The notes: a model not told the origin generated them from the sequence alone. A stretch of 8,238 bases of DNA from an uncultured Clostridia bacterium (GCA_947628385.1 CANQZS010000076.1:1-8238); one strand, 5' to 3'; positions 1 to 6,389 are shown, numbered from the stretch's first letter. Numbers and translations: made by a program.

Positions 1-876
1 GAGGACATCGAGGGCGAAGCTCTCTCAACACTCATTGTAAACAAGCTCCGCGGAACATTCACCTGCGTTGCTGTAAAGGCTCCCGGATTCGGTGACAGGC
101 GCAAGGAAATGCTTCAGGATATTGCTATCCTCACAGGCGGTCAGGTGATCTCCGAAGAGGTAGGTCTTGAGCTCAAGGATACCGAAGTCGCACAGCTCGG
201 ACGCGCTAAGCAGGTCAAGGTAACAAAGGAAAATACTATTATAGTTGACGGTGCCGGCGATAAGAAAGCTATCAAGGATCGTATCGGTCAGATCAAGACT
301 CAGATCGAATCCACGACTTCCGATTTTGACAAGGAAAAGCTGCAGGAAAGACTTGCAAAGCTCAGCGGCGGCGTAGCCGTTATCAAGGTAGGCGCAGCAA
401 CAGAGATCGAAATGAAAGAAAAGAAGCTCCGCATCGAGGACGCTCTTGCAGCTACCAAGGCTGCTGTTGAGGAGGGCATAGTTGCAGGCGGCGGAACCGC
501 ATATGTAAATGCAATGCCTGCGGTCTCCAAGCTTACATCTACGCTTTCCGGAGATGAAAAGACAGGTGCGTCCATAGTGCTCAAGGCGCTTGAAGAGCCT
601 ATCCGTCAGATAGCTGCAAACGCAGGTCTTGAGGGAAGCGTTATCCTTGACAAGATCGTTCGTTCCAGAAAGGTCGGCTACGGCTTTGACGCATATAATG
701 AAGTTTTCGGCGATATGATACCTGCCGGGATCGTTGATCCTACAAAGGTAACACGTTCCGCGCTCCAGAATGCCGCGTCGGTAGCGGCAATGGTACTCAC
801 CACAGAGAGTCTTGTTGCCGACATCAAGGAAGAGACTCCGGCGGCGCCCGCAATGCCCGCAGGCGGAATGTATTGA
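1..876 (+). CDS. groEL: Chaperonin GroEL, C-terminal 291 residues (5' end outside window)
   Basis: GroEL is the ATP-driven cytosolic folding chaperone that forms tetradecameric rings capped by GroES. The frame is open from base 1 and starts at EDIEGEAL, which aligns near residue 252 of E. coli GroEL, so roughly 250 residues lie upstream. Conserved blocks are visible: KAPGFGDRRKEMLQDIA, then GGVAVIKVGAATEIEMKEKK, then the ATP-domain stretches RIEDALAATKAAVEEG and VAGGGTAYV, and near the end DPTKVTRSALQNAASVA. These cover the rest of the apical domain, the second intermediate segment and the C-terminal equatorial domain. The tail is short, PAMPAGGMY, with one GGM unit and a terminal Tyr rather than a long GGM repeat. 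groES would be expected upstream but is not in view. A strong terminator follows 28 bases after the stop. Identification is secure. Confidence 0.98.
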   Translation, partial: EDIEGEALSTLIVNKLRGTFTCVAVKAPGFGDRRKEMLQDIAILTGGQVISEEVGLELKDTEVAQLGRAKQVKVTKENTIIVDGAGDKKAIKDRIGQIKTQIESTTSDFDKEKLQERLAKLSGGVAVIKVGAATEIEMKEKKLRIEDALAATKAAVEEGIVAGGGTAYVNAMPAVSKLTSTLSGDEKTGASIVLKALEEPIRQIAANAGLEGSVILDKIVRSRKVGYGFDAYNEVFGDMIPAGIVDPTKVTRSALQNAASVAAMVLTTESLVADIKEETPAAPAMPAGGMY

Positions 877-904
877 TCTTGATCTATACGAATAAAAACG
901 ATGA

Positions 905-934
905 GAGGGAGCTTGAAAAGCTCCCTCAATTTTT
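905..934 (+). terminator. Rho-independent terminator of groEL
   Basis: A perfect 10-bp stem, GAGGGAGCTT (905-914) with AAGCTCCCTC (918-927), closes a 3-base loop. It is followed by AATTTTTAT. It begins 28 bases after the groEL stop and ends that operon. Confidence 0.93.
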
Positions 935-1016
935 ATAAAAAAGCTTGGATCCTACGCTGTTCCGATACGGGAAGCAAAGGGTCGTTTTTTCTGTTTTAAA
1001 AAATATCCAAAAAATT

Positions 1017-1080
1017 TTTCAATGAAGTGTAAGATTTTGCCGGCATATCCCGACTTATATTTATGAAACGTTTCAATGAA
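1017..1080 (+). promoter_or_regulatory. Sigma-operon leader with a 12-bp palindrome and a direct repeat
   Basis: A perfect palindrome TGAAACGTTTCA lies at 1064-1075, directly before the ribosome binding site of the sigma gene. The decamer TTTCAATGAA occurs twice, at 1017-1026 and 1071-1080, and the second copy overlaps the palindrome. Palindromes with a central CG are typical of LacI-type and related operators, but no binding protein can be named. No convincing -35/-10 pair was found in this leader, as might be expected if an alternative sigma factor, possibly the encoded one, reads it. Confidence 0.4.
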
Positions 1081-1092
1081 AGGACTGAACAT

Positions 1093-1626
1093 ATGACGGA
1101 CAACGAATTGCTGCTTCTCCTGAAAGCCGACCCCAAAAACGGATTGACGGAGGTCGTCATGCAGTACAATACATATGTTATGAAAATTGCATATCTGCGG
1201 TTGAGCGGCGCCTGCACCATTGAGGATATTGAGGAAGCCGTCAGCGATATTTTTTTGAAATTTTTCCGGTTCGGCTGTAAAAATAATTTCGAGATCTCAT
1301 CGGTAAAGGCTGTGCTTTCGGTGATCGCCGCAAGGCACTGCATAGACGTGTTCCGAAAAAAGGCTCAGAAAATAAAAGCTGTTCCGATCGAAGAGCTTCC
1401 CGATGAAATAGGCGTATATGAAAAATATCCGTCAGACAGCGCAGTTACCGATATTCTGAAAAATTTAAATGATACCGACCGCAGGATAATTGTTCGCAGA
1501 TATTTTTTCGGGCAAAAAAGCAAGGAGATCGCAAAAGACCTGAATATGAAAACGTCCGCTGTTGACACCCGCATCTCGAGGGCGCTTGTCAAGCTCAGAA
1601 AAATTATGGAGGAGGATGACCGATGA
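1093..1626 (+). CDS. ECF-type RNA polymerase sigma factor (sigma-70 family)
   Basis: This small sigma-70 family protein has only regions 2 and 4 and would direct RNA polymerase to a dedicated promoter set. I place the start at ATG 1093 (177 aa) because AAAGGA at 1079-1084 lies 8 bases upstream, the spacing used by several neighbours. The in-frame ATG at 1063 has no ribosome binding site. Region 2 spans about residues 20-85, with the core-binding and -10 stretch around EEAVSDIFLKFFRF and the helix AVLSVIAARHCIDVFRKK. Region 4 spans about 120-172 (LNDTDRRIIVRRYFFGQ, KSKEIAKDLNMKTSAVDTRI), a normal helix-turn-helix for -35 recognition. No region 3 is seen. The stop overlaps the next start as ATGA, implying translational coupling to the membrane protein that probably restrains it. 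The inducing signal and regulon are not visible. Confidence 0.88.
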   Translation: MTDNELLLLLKADPKNGLTEVVMQYNTYVMKIAYLRLSGACTIEDIEEAVSDIFLKFFRFGCKNNFEISSVKAVLSVIAARHCIDVFRKKAQKIKAVPIEELPDEIGVYEKYPSDSAVTDILKNLNDTDRRIIVRRYFFGQKSKEIAKDLNMKTSAVDTRISRALVKLRKIMEEDDR

Positions 1627-2741
1627 ACAAAACCAAAAACACGGGAACGGGATTTGAAAATTTGCCGTATATGCTTACTTCCGACGACTCGGACATAATT
1701 GATGACGCATTTCCGGAAAAAATAAAAAAATTCTCCGTTCCTGCCGGCTCGGAAGATCGTATCCTCCGCAGTGTTATGAGAAAGGCAGGATACGAAATGA
1801 ACGAACCTATCAGCAAAAAAAGAACGATAAGAAAAATAAGCAAGCCAGTTATTCTCATTGCCGCAGCTGTTATTTTATTGACGGCTGCAATATCGGCAGC
1901 AGCATACGGTATGCGGAAGTCCAAAGAGGAAAATATTGAAGATGAGCTCGGAACGGAAGCCGTCAGAATACTTGCGGATAACAATATTGACAATGCACAG
2001 TCAGCGGAAAATCCCCATTTCAGGATTTATCTTGACACTCTTATTTCCGACGGAAATTTTGCAAAAATGGTTTTTGCAAGTGAAGCGCTTGATGATGCCG
2101 CAGATCAATGCTTAGTAAACGATGAGTATTCTATGTGCTATCCCGAACCGTCATTTTGTTATGCCGACACGGGAGATCCGATACCTACATCAGGTTCACA
2201 TTCGCAAGTAGAACATATGAATGATGATGAACATTGTTTGTACTATACATATAATCTGCCGCTATATTTCATTGACAAATCACGTGAAATAAAAATTTCG
2301 TTTGATACAAAGTATGACAAGGAATTTAATGAGACGAATTACAACCTTGCGGAAAATGTTGAAATAACAGTGGATCTCAGTCCGAATGTGGAGAGGAAAA
2401 TTTTTGTAGATGAAAACGGTACGGAATTTGTTCTTTCGCCTCTCGGATTCAGCACATTTGCTCCTATGGATAAATTGGAATACCTTTTAAACAGAAAACG
2501 CACATTCGAATATGTAGCTTTGATCGGCAGTGACGGTACTGAATATCCTAATGACCGTTACGAATATGTTTTATGTCCTCCGTCAAGTCCGGGATCGAAA
2601 AAAGAATATTTAGATCAGTTTGGCATTGACGGTCCATACGATATAGGACAATATCAAATTAGTTTTGTTGATCTGTTTGACGTTGAAAATTATGTAGGAA
2701 TAAAGATCGACGATAATTACATTATGGAGCGACCGGAATAA
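1623..2741 (+). CDS. Probable membrane-bound anti-sigma factor with large extracytoplasmic domain
   Basis: This 372-residue protein is coupled to the sigma gene by an ATGA overlap and is most simply its anti-sigma factor. The N-terminal 70 residues are charged and cytoplasmic, where sigma binding would occur. One membrane helix follows at about 74-95 (KPVILIAAAVILLTAAISAA), flanked on the inside by KKRTIRKISK, so the N terminus should face the cytoplasm. About 275 residues then lie outside the cell, rich in Asp, Glu, Tyr and Asn, with only two Cys close together (about residues 165 and 174) that could pair. The outer domain resembles the DUF4179-like sensor domains of clostridial anti-sigma proteins in layout only; I recognise no catalytic motif in it. 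No zinc-binding anti-sigma (ZAS) HxxxCxxC motif is seen. The role is inferred from position and topology. Confidence 0.75.
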   Translation: MNKTKNTGTGFENLPYMLTSDDSDIIDDAFPEKIKKFSVPAGSEDRILRSVMRKAGYEMNEPISKKRTIRKISKPVILIAAAVILLTAAISAAAYGMRKSKEENIEDELGTEAVRILADNNIDNAQSAENPHFRIYLDTLISDGNFAKMVFASEALDDAADQCLVNDEYSMCYPEPSFCYADTGDPIPTSGSHSQVEHMNDDEHCLYYTYNLPLYFIDKSREIKISFDTKYDKEFNETNYNLAENVEITVDLSPNVERKIFVDENGTEFVLSPLGFSTFAPMDKLEYLLNRKRTFEYVALIGSDGTEYPNDRYEYVLCPPSSPGSKKEYLDQFGIDGPYDIGQYQISFVDLFDVENYVGIKIDDNYIMERPE

Positions 2742-2769
2742 TGTTTCACGCCGTTTAAAAATTCAAACA

Positions 2770-2804
2770 AAAAATATCCGTCGGTTTTATCGGCGGATAT
2801 TTTT
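2770..2804 (+). terminator. Terminator of the sigma/anti-sigma operon
   Basis: A long stem pairs 2770-2784 with 2790-2804 (core ATATCCG/CGGATAT, two G-U pairs) around a 5-base loop and ends in TTTTT. It begins 29 bases after the anti-sigma stop. The A-run on the left would also give a T-run on the minus strand. Confidence 0.88.
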
Positions 2805-2823
2805 CATGTCCCAAAGACACGAT

Positions 2824-2852
2824 TTGACAGACAGATATTTTTATAGTATAAT
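2824..2852 (+). promoter_or_regulatory. Perfect consensus sigma-A promoter of the AraC-family gene
   Basis: TTGACA (2824-2829) and TATAAT (2847-2852) are separated by exactly 17 bases, matching the housekeeping consensus at all 12 positions. The start site would be near 2859, giving a leader of about 54 bases. An imperfect repeat of the -10 region (AGATATTTTTATAGTATA at 2834, AGATAATTTTTATAATAC at 2862) lies just downstream. Confidence 0.9.
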
Positions 2853-2912
2853 CATTTAAAAAGATAATTTTTATAATACATGGATAATGACTCAGCATAA
2901 GGAGAAAAATAA

Positions 2913-3764
2913 ATGAGTTATGCAAATTCTTTGATGTCGTATCGCCCGATAACGTCTACGCCGTTTTTAAACAGCGGGAGCTATTGTGAAACGGCTCCGT
3001 GCCAAGCATTAAAACCATATATCTGCTGCTTCTGGGGAAACGAATATCCGCAGTCAGCTCTGCTCGGAGCGGCGGAACGTCTTGTTATCCCCGACACCTG
3101 CATGGATATTATTATCAGGGTGAATTATCCGGATAACACGCTTAATGCCGGATTCTGCACCATGGACGAAAAAAGCTATATTTCCGATAAAATAAAAAGC
3201 GGAACTGCCGTATCTTCGTTCGGTATACGATTTTTCTGCTGGAGCGCGGCACTGTTCAGTACGGAAAGCTTCCGCGGCACAAAAAACAAGGTTTATTTTC
3301 CCGATGATATTTTCCATGGGATAACCAAAGAGCTGACCGAGATAGTTCTGCGCTTTGATACTCTGTCCGAAAGGGCGGGAGCGGCTGAAAAGGTTTTGCT
3401 CCGCAGGCTTGATACAAAGCGCATGGATCACAATATCATGAATTCAATAAATGATATGATAGCATATAACGGACGTATGAAAATTTCCGAGATCGCAAAA
3501 AAGAATATTATTTCTGAACGCAAAATGGAGCGAATTTTTATGGAGAACATCGGCGTAAGCCCTAAAACGCTTTCCGGTCTTATACGGTATCAGCTCGTAT
3601 GGCAGGAAATAGTCAGAGGCGGCGCGGATATTCTCGACATGACGGAAAAATACGGCTACACGGATCAGGCGCATCTTTTAAATGATTTCCGGCTCCGGCA
3701 CGGAATGACTCCTGCACGTGCTTTTAAAGCGGCAATGTCGGATTTTTACAATACAGATAAATAA
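2913..3764 (+). CDS. AraC-family transcriptional regulator with DUF6597-like N-terminal domain
   Basis: This is a 283-residue DNA-binding regulator. The start is supported by AAGGAG at 2899-2904, 8 bases before the ATG. The N-terminal half carries ERLVIPDTCMDIII (55-68) and FGIRFFCWSAALF (103-115), the pattern of AraC proteins whose first domain is a DUF6597-like ligand-sensing module rather than a cupin sugar-binding arm. The C-terminal AraC/XylS domain has two helix-turn-helix units: about 189-218 (MKISEIAKKNIISERKMERI, GVSPK) and about 238-270 (ADILDMTEKYGYTDQAHLLN, then F, R and GMTPARA). This second unit matches the highly conserved GY.D.aHf..dFr...G.TP signature closely. The target is unknown; the next gene downstream, whose leader has inverted repeats, is the nearest candidate. 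The effector is not visible in the sequence. Confidence 0.9.
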   Translation: MSYANSLMSYRPITSTPFLNSGSYCETAPCQALKPYICCFWGNEYPQSALLGAAERLVIPDTCMDIIIRVNYPDNTLNAGFCTMDEKSYISDKIKSGTAVSSFGIRFFCWSAALFSTESFRGTKNKVYFPDDIFHGITKELTEIVLRFDTLSERAGAAEKVLLRRLDTKRMDHNIMNSINDMIAYNGRMKISEIAKKNIISERKMERIFMENIGVSPKTLSGLIRYQLVWQEIVRGGADILDMTEKYGYTDQAHLLNDFRLRHGMTPARAFKAAMSDFYNTDK

Positions 3765-3841
3765 ATATCCTGTAAAATATAAAAGGACGCTGTCCAAATA
3801 ATATTTAAAAAGCTTGTCCTGACAGGATATGCACGCATAAT
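3765..3841 (+). promoter_or_regulatory. Inverted-repeat-rich leader and candidate promoter of the toroid gene
   Basis: ATATCCTGT (3765-3773) is the perfect reverse complement of ACAGGATAT (3822-3830). Nested inside is AGGAC (3784-3788) with GTCCT (3816-3820), and TCCTGACAGGA (3817-3827) is itself a perfect palindrome with a one-base centre. A plausible promoter, TTGTCC (3814-3819), 16 bases, CATAAT (3836-3841), overlaps the right-hand palindrome, so a bound protein would cover the -35 and spacer. No strong terminator separates this from the AraC gene, though TTTTTT follows at 3841. The AraC-family protein upstream is the obvious but unproven candidate ligand. Confidence 0.4.
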
Positions 3842-3898
3842 TTTTTCTGACGGACGTGTGAAGATCCTATGCGGACGAGCTTTAAAGGAGTTTTTATT

Positions 3899-4816
3899 AT
3901 GAACACTTTTGAAAAAGCCCGCAGATTTATCTACCGCAATGCAAGACCGTTAGATCTGTACGTTTTCAGATATTATTTTGAAAACGGTTCGGCTGATGAT
4001 GTAATGACCGCTCTTTCAGCCTATCAGAATCCGGACGGAGGCTTCGGCTGGGGATTGGAATCCGATAATTTCAATCCGGATTCTATTCCTATGGGCGTCT
4101 GGAAAGCAACGGAATATATCAAAAAAGCAGGCGGTCTCAGACCTGACGATCCGATCAATAAGGGAATATTAAAATATCTTTCAAGCGGCTCCGATTTCGA
4201 TGCCGAACACGAGCAGTGGCTGAATACCGTTCCATCAAATAATTCAAGTCACTGCGCGGTCTGGTGGAAATATCCCGAAGGCGGCAGCACGTTTGAATAT
4301 AATCCTACCGCCGCGCTTGCCGGATATATAATAAAATATGCGGATAAACAAAGCGAGCTGTATAAAAAAGGTGTGCGGATCGCAAAAAGCGCTGCAAATT
4401 GGTTCATAAAAAGCGCTCCTCTTGAACGTCATATCGCTGGGTGCTTTATGTCGCTTTACAATTATTGCACAGAAGCAGGAAATATTCCCTTTGACAGTAA
4501 GGAATATTTAAAAAAGCTCAATGAGATAATTGACAGATCCATTTGTCGGGACGTTTCACGCTGGGGCGAATATATCCCAAAGCCGTCAACATTTTTTACG
4601 CTTGATAATAAAAAATTCTACAGTGAAAAATTCAAGGAACTGTGTATTGCCGAATGTGGATTTATAAAAAGCTCTCAGCTTCCGGACGGCTCCTACAGCG
4701 TGCCTTGGCAGTGGGCAAACGATCATAAGGAATGGTATATTGCTGAAAATTGGATAAAAGCGGAGCTTACGATAGATAATATGCTGTTCCTGCGTGAATT
4801 TGACGCTTTGGAATGA
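3899..4816 (+). CDS. Alpha/alpha-toroid protein (terpenoid cyclase/prenyltransferase-like fold), function unknown
   Basis: This 305-residue protein has no signal peptide or membrane helix and is probably cytosolic. The start is ATG 3899, with AAAGGAG at 3884-3890 exactly 8 bases upstream; the in-frame ATG at 3869 lacks a ribosome binding site. Two QW-like turns typical of the terpenoid cyclase/protein prenyltransferase toroid are visible: AYQNPDGGFGWG (41-52) and SSQLPDGSYSVPWQW (258-272). A third repeat-like stretch is GGSTFEYNPTAALAGYI (128-144). The rest is mostly aromatic-rich helices, as expected of an alpha6/alpha6 barrel. The DxDD catalytic motif of squalene-hopene cyclases is absent, and the length is about half that of those enzymes, so a cyclase role is not supported. 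It may bind or modify a carbohydrate or lipid, but that is a guess. It follows the AraC gene on the same strand after 134 bases. Confidence 0.75.
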   Translation: MNTFEKARRFIYRNARPLDLYVFRYYFENGSADDVMTALSAYQNPDGGFGWGLESDNFNPDSIPMGVWKATEYIKKAGGLRPDDPINKGILKYLSSGSDFDAEHEQWLNTVPSNNSSHCAVWWKYPEGGSTFEYNPTAALAGYIIKYADKQSELYKKGVRIAKSAANWFIKSAPLERHIAGCFMSLYNYCTEAGNIPFDSKEYLKKLNEIIDRSICRDVSRWGEYIPKPSTFFTLDNKKFYSEKFKELCIAECGFIKSSQLPDGSYSVPWQWANDHKEWYIAENWIKAELTIDNMLFLREFDALE

Positions 4817-4846
4817 GATCGGCTGTATGCTCCTGCTAAAAAGCTC

Positions 4847-4876
4847 TTGACCTGAGCCTTAAAACAGTGCTATAAT
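4847..4876 (+). promoter_or_regulatory. Sigma-A promoter of the truncated response-regulator gene
   Basis: TTGACC (4847-4852) and TATAAT (4871-4876) are 18 bases apart. TG at 4868-4869 makes an extended -10. GGAGGAG at 4915-4921 then precedes ATG 4926. The expression signals look intact although the gene is not. Confidence 0.82.
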
Positions 4877-4925
4877 ATTATCGGAGCTTGCTTTAAAATA
4901 ATAGCTGCTGAGTCGGAGGAGCAAT

Positions 4926-5060
4926 ATGAATAAAACGATCCTGATAATTGAAGATGACGCCGAAATAAATTCCATGCTGAAAATTCTGCTGAACCGGAAC
5001 GGTTATGATACTTTAAGCGCATATTCGGGAACGGAGGGCGTTCCCACTGATACACTTTAA
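4926..5060 (+). pseudogene. Response regulator, N-terminal remnant (38 receiver residues plus 6 foreign)
   Basis: The first 38 codons encode a textbook receiver-domain start: MNKTILIIEDDAEINSMLKI, with the acidic pair at residues 10-11, then GYDTLSAYSGTEG at 26-38. After codon 38 (5037-5039) the similarity stops, and the frame runs through VPTDTL into TAA at 5058. A full OmpR-type regulator is about 225 residues. Here the phosphoacceptor Asp (about residue 53), the switch residues and the whole DNA-binding domain are missing, so the product cannot act as a response regulator. The promoter and ribosome binding site remain, so a 44-residue peptide could still be made. The break lies just left of the esterase-TetR module. 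Its partner kinase may survive as the fragment at 7074-7274. The family call is firm; the cause of truncation is inferred. Confidence 0.85.
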
Positions 5061-5101
5061 CAACACCACAAAAGCCGATAATACGTTATTCTGAAAAGAG
5101 A

Positions 5102-5139
5102 AAAACCGTAACACTTTGGTTTTAAAGTGTTACGGTTTT
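5102..5139 (-). terminator. 16-bp perfect inverted repeat, probable terminator of the esterase gene
   Basis: AAAACCGTAACACTTT (5102-5117) pairs perfectly with 5124-5139 around a 6-base loop. Read on the minus strand it ends in TTTTTCTCTTTTC and lies 71 bases past the esterase stop, a normal terminator arrangement. On the plus strand the T tract is inside the stem, and the right arm runs into the -35 box at 5138, so it could also be a protein-binding palindrome. Confidence 0.75.
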
Positions 5140-5166
5140 GACATAAAAAGGGAGAAACATTATAAT
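5138..5166 (+). promoter_or_regulatory. Perfect consensus sigma-A promoter pointing antisense into the esterase gene
   Basis: TTGACA (5138-5143) and TATAAT (5161-5166) lie exactly 17 bases apart. Transcription would start near 5173 and run against the 3' end of the esterase gene, which begins at 5210. No protein gene follows on this strand until tetR at 6491. The -35 box overlaps the last two bases of the 16-bp inverted repeat. Confidence 0.75.
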
Positions 5167-5209
5167 TACTCGCTTATATCAGATTATTGTATTCTTTATA
5201 GTCCTTACC

Positions 5210-6376
5210 TCAGAATGTTTTATCAAGCAGTTCCAATCCGTAGGTCTTTATATCACCGTTCACAGCAGCATATATCCATTCGCCGACGCTCCTGTCGTTT
5301 CCAAGCTTGTCAAACACATTCGCAGAAATGATCGTATGCTGGGTATTGTGGGTGTTGGCATCTTCTCCATAGCACCAGATATAAATACCCACATCAGGGA
5401 TATTCGTCTGCAAGCCGTTTACCATTTCTTTCAGATCACGTTGGAAGTTATCGCCAAGCTCTTTGTTCTTATCCATTTTTCCGCTGTTGATATAAGACTG
5501 ATACTGCATTAAAGTATCATCACGGTAGGAACAGTCAAAGAGTATTTTCACGCTGTCACCGCGCTTTTTGTGAAGTGCGGTCAGACTGTCAAGAACAAGA
5601 TTGTTTGTTGTCAGTCTGTCTGAAATTTCAATCGGAGATTTCCACAAGTTCACAGCCGTATCGTGCCAACCGTCGTAAAGCAGGAGTGAACTGTCAACAC
5701 AGACGGTCACATTTTCAGCACTTGGAAAGCGATCGATCACATCGTCAGCCAGCAACGAAGCCGCAAATCCGCCTGCCGAAAAACCTGTCACAAGCAGCGT
5801 GTCAGGCTCTCCTAAATACTGCTTTATCTGTTCAACATAAGCTGAGTAATTGCTGTATCCTGTGTGATACACGGTCTTTTTGCCCTCATAAATTCCCGTG
5901 CCTGCGTGAAAATCGCCCGTTGCATAGGGTATCACAATGAAACTCCAGTCCTTGAAGGGATTATCCTCCGCATTGCTGCCGATACCGCCTTGTGCGACAA
6001 AGTCCTGCGCCATCATATTAGTTGCAAAAAACTCAGTGCCTCCCTCGGAGGTTTCAGGCGTGATGCTCACACCTCCGCCGAAGAAATAAACGACCACCTT
6101 GTTTTTCGTACCTTTGCGGAAGATGCCGTGCCATTCGCTGCCGTCCGATGACTTTGCGCTTTCCACAGGAATATCATACCACTTGCCGATCTCAGGCTCA
6201 CCCTCAAGTTTCGGGAATGTTTTAAAAAATGTCAGCTTCAGAAAGATAAAGATCCCCAATGCTATCGCCAAAATGATAACGGCTATGATGATAAGCAATA
6301 CAGTCTTCAACGGCTTAATTTTTTTTTCTTTTTCTCTGTTCGTAATGATCGTCCTTTCTGCTTTAATGCTTGACAA
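5210..6376 (-). CDS. Membrane-anchored pectin-acetylesterase/Notum-like serine hydrolase
   Basis: This alpha/beta-hydrolase of the pectinacetylesterase (CE13/Notum-like) family is tethered to the membrane and would remove acyl groups from an extracellular substrate. Residues (longest 388-aa reading) show a Lys-rich N terminus, one membrane helix at about 25-47, an oxyanion-region motif YFFGGGVSI (97-105), VIPYATGDFHAGT (148-160), the nucleophile elbow GFSAGG with Ser200, SYRDDTLMQYQSY with a probable acid at Asp286/287, and NTHNTQHT (341-348) with the probable catalytic His347. All triad positions look intact. The longest frame begins at TTG 6376, which has no ribosome binding site and is only about 14 bases from the predicted transcript start. 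AAAGGA at 6352-6357 instead points, 8 bases on, to an ACG codon at 6341-6343 (residue 12). The gene diverges from tetR and ends at a strong hairpin. The acyl substrate is unknown. Confidence 0.88.
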   Translation of the reverse strand: MSSIKAERTIITNREKEKKIKPLKTVLLIIIAVIILAIALGIFIFLKLTFFKTFPKLEGEPEIGKWYDIPVESAKSSDGSEWHGIFRKGTKNKVVVYFFGGGVSITPETSEGGTEFFATNMMAQDFVAQGGIGSNAEDNPFKDWSFIVIPYATGDFHAGTGIYEGKKTVYHTGYSNYSAYVEQIKQYLGEPDTLLVTGFSAGGFAASLLADDVIDRFPSAENVTVCVDSSLLLYDGWHDTAVNLWKSPIEISDRLTTNNLVLDSLTALHKKRGDSVKILFDCSYRDDTLMQYQSYINSGKMDKNKELGDNFQRDLKEMVNGLQTNIPDVGIYIWCYGEDANTHNTQHTIISANVFDKLGNDRSVGEWIYAAVNGDIKTYGLELLDKTF

Positions 6377-6389
6377 GCGTGAAATTTTA

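Noticed and set aside
300..929. Minus-strand frames opposite groEL
   Set aside because: groEL is unambiguous on the plus strand; these are complementary-frame artefacts.
1063..1092. Upstream ATG at 1063 as the sigma-factor start
   Set aside because: It has no ribosome binding site and would place the palindrome TGAAACGTTTCA inside the gene; ATG 1093 has AAAGGA at the usual 8-base spacing.
4870..5055. Minus-strand 61-codon frame over the response-regulator stump
   Set aside because: It starts at GTG with no ribosome binding site and is antisense to a clear receiver-domain sequence.
5036..5139. Possible MITE or IS end at the response-regulator break
   Set aside because: The perfect inverted repeat is a single hairpin about 60 bases from the break. 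No matching terminal repeat or target duplication could be found at the right-hand edge near 6986-7074.
5116..5331. Plus-strand 71-codon frame crossing the antisense promoter
   Set aside because: It starts inside the hairpin loop, upstream of the predicted transcript start, lacks a ribosome binding site and mostly overlaps the esterase coding sequence in antisense.
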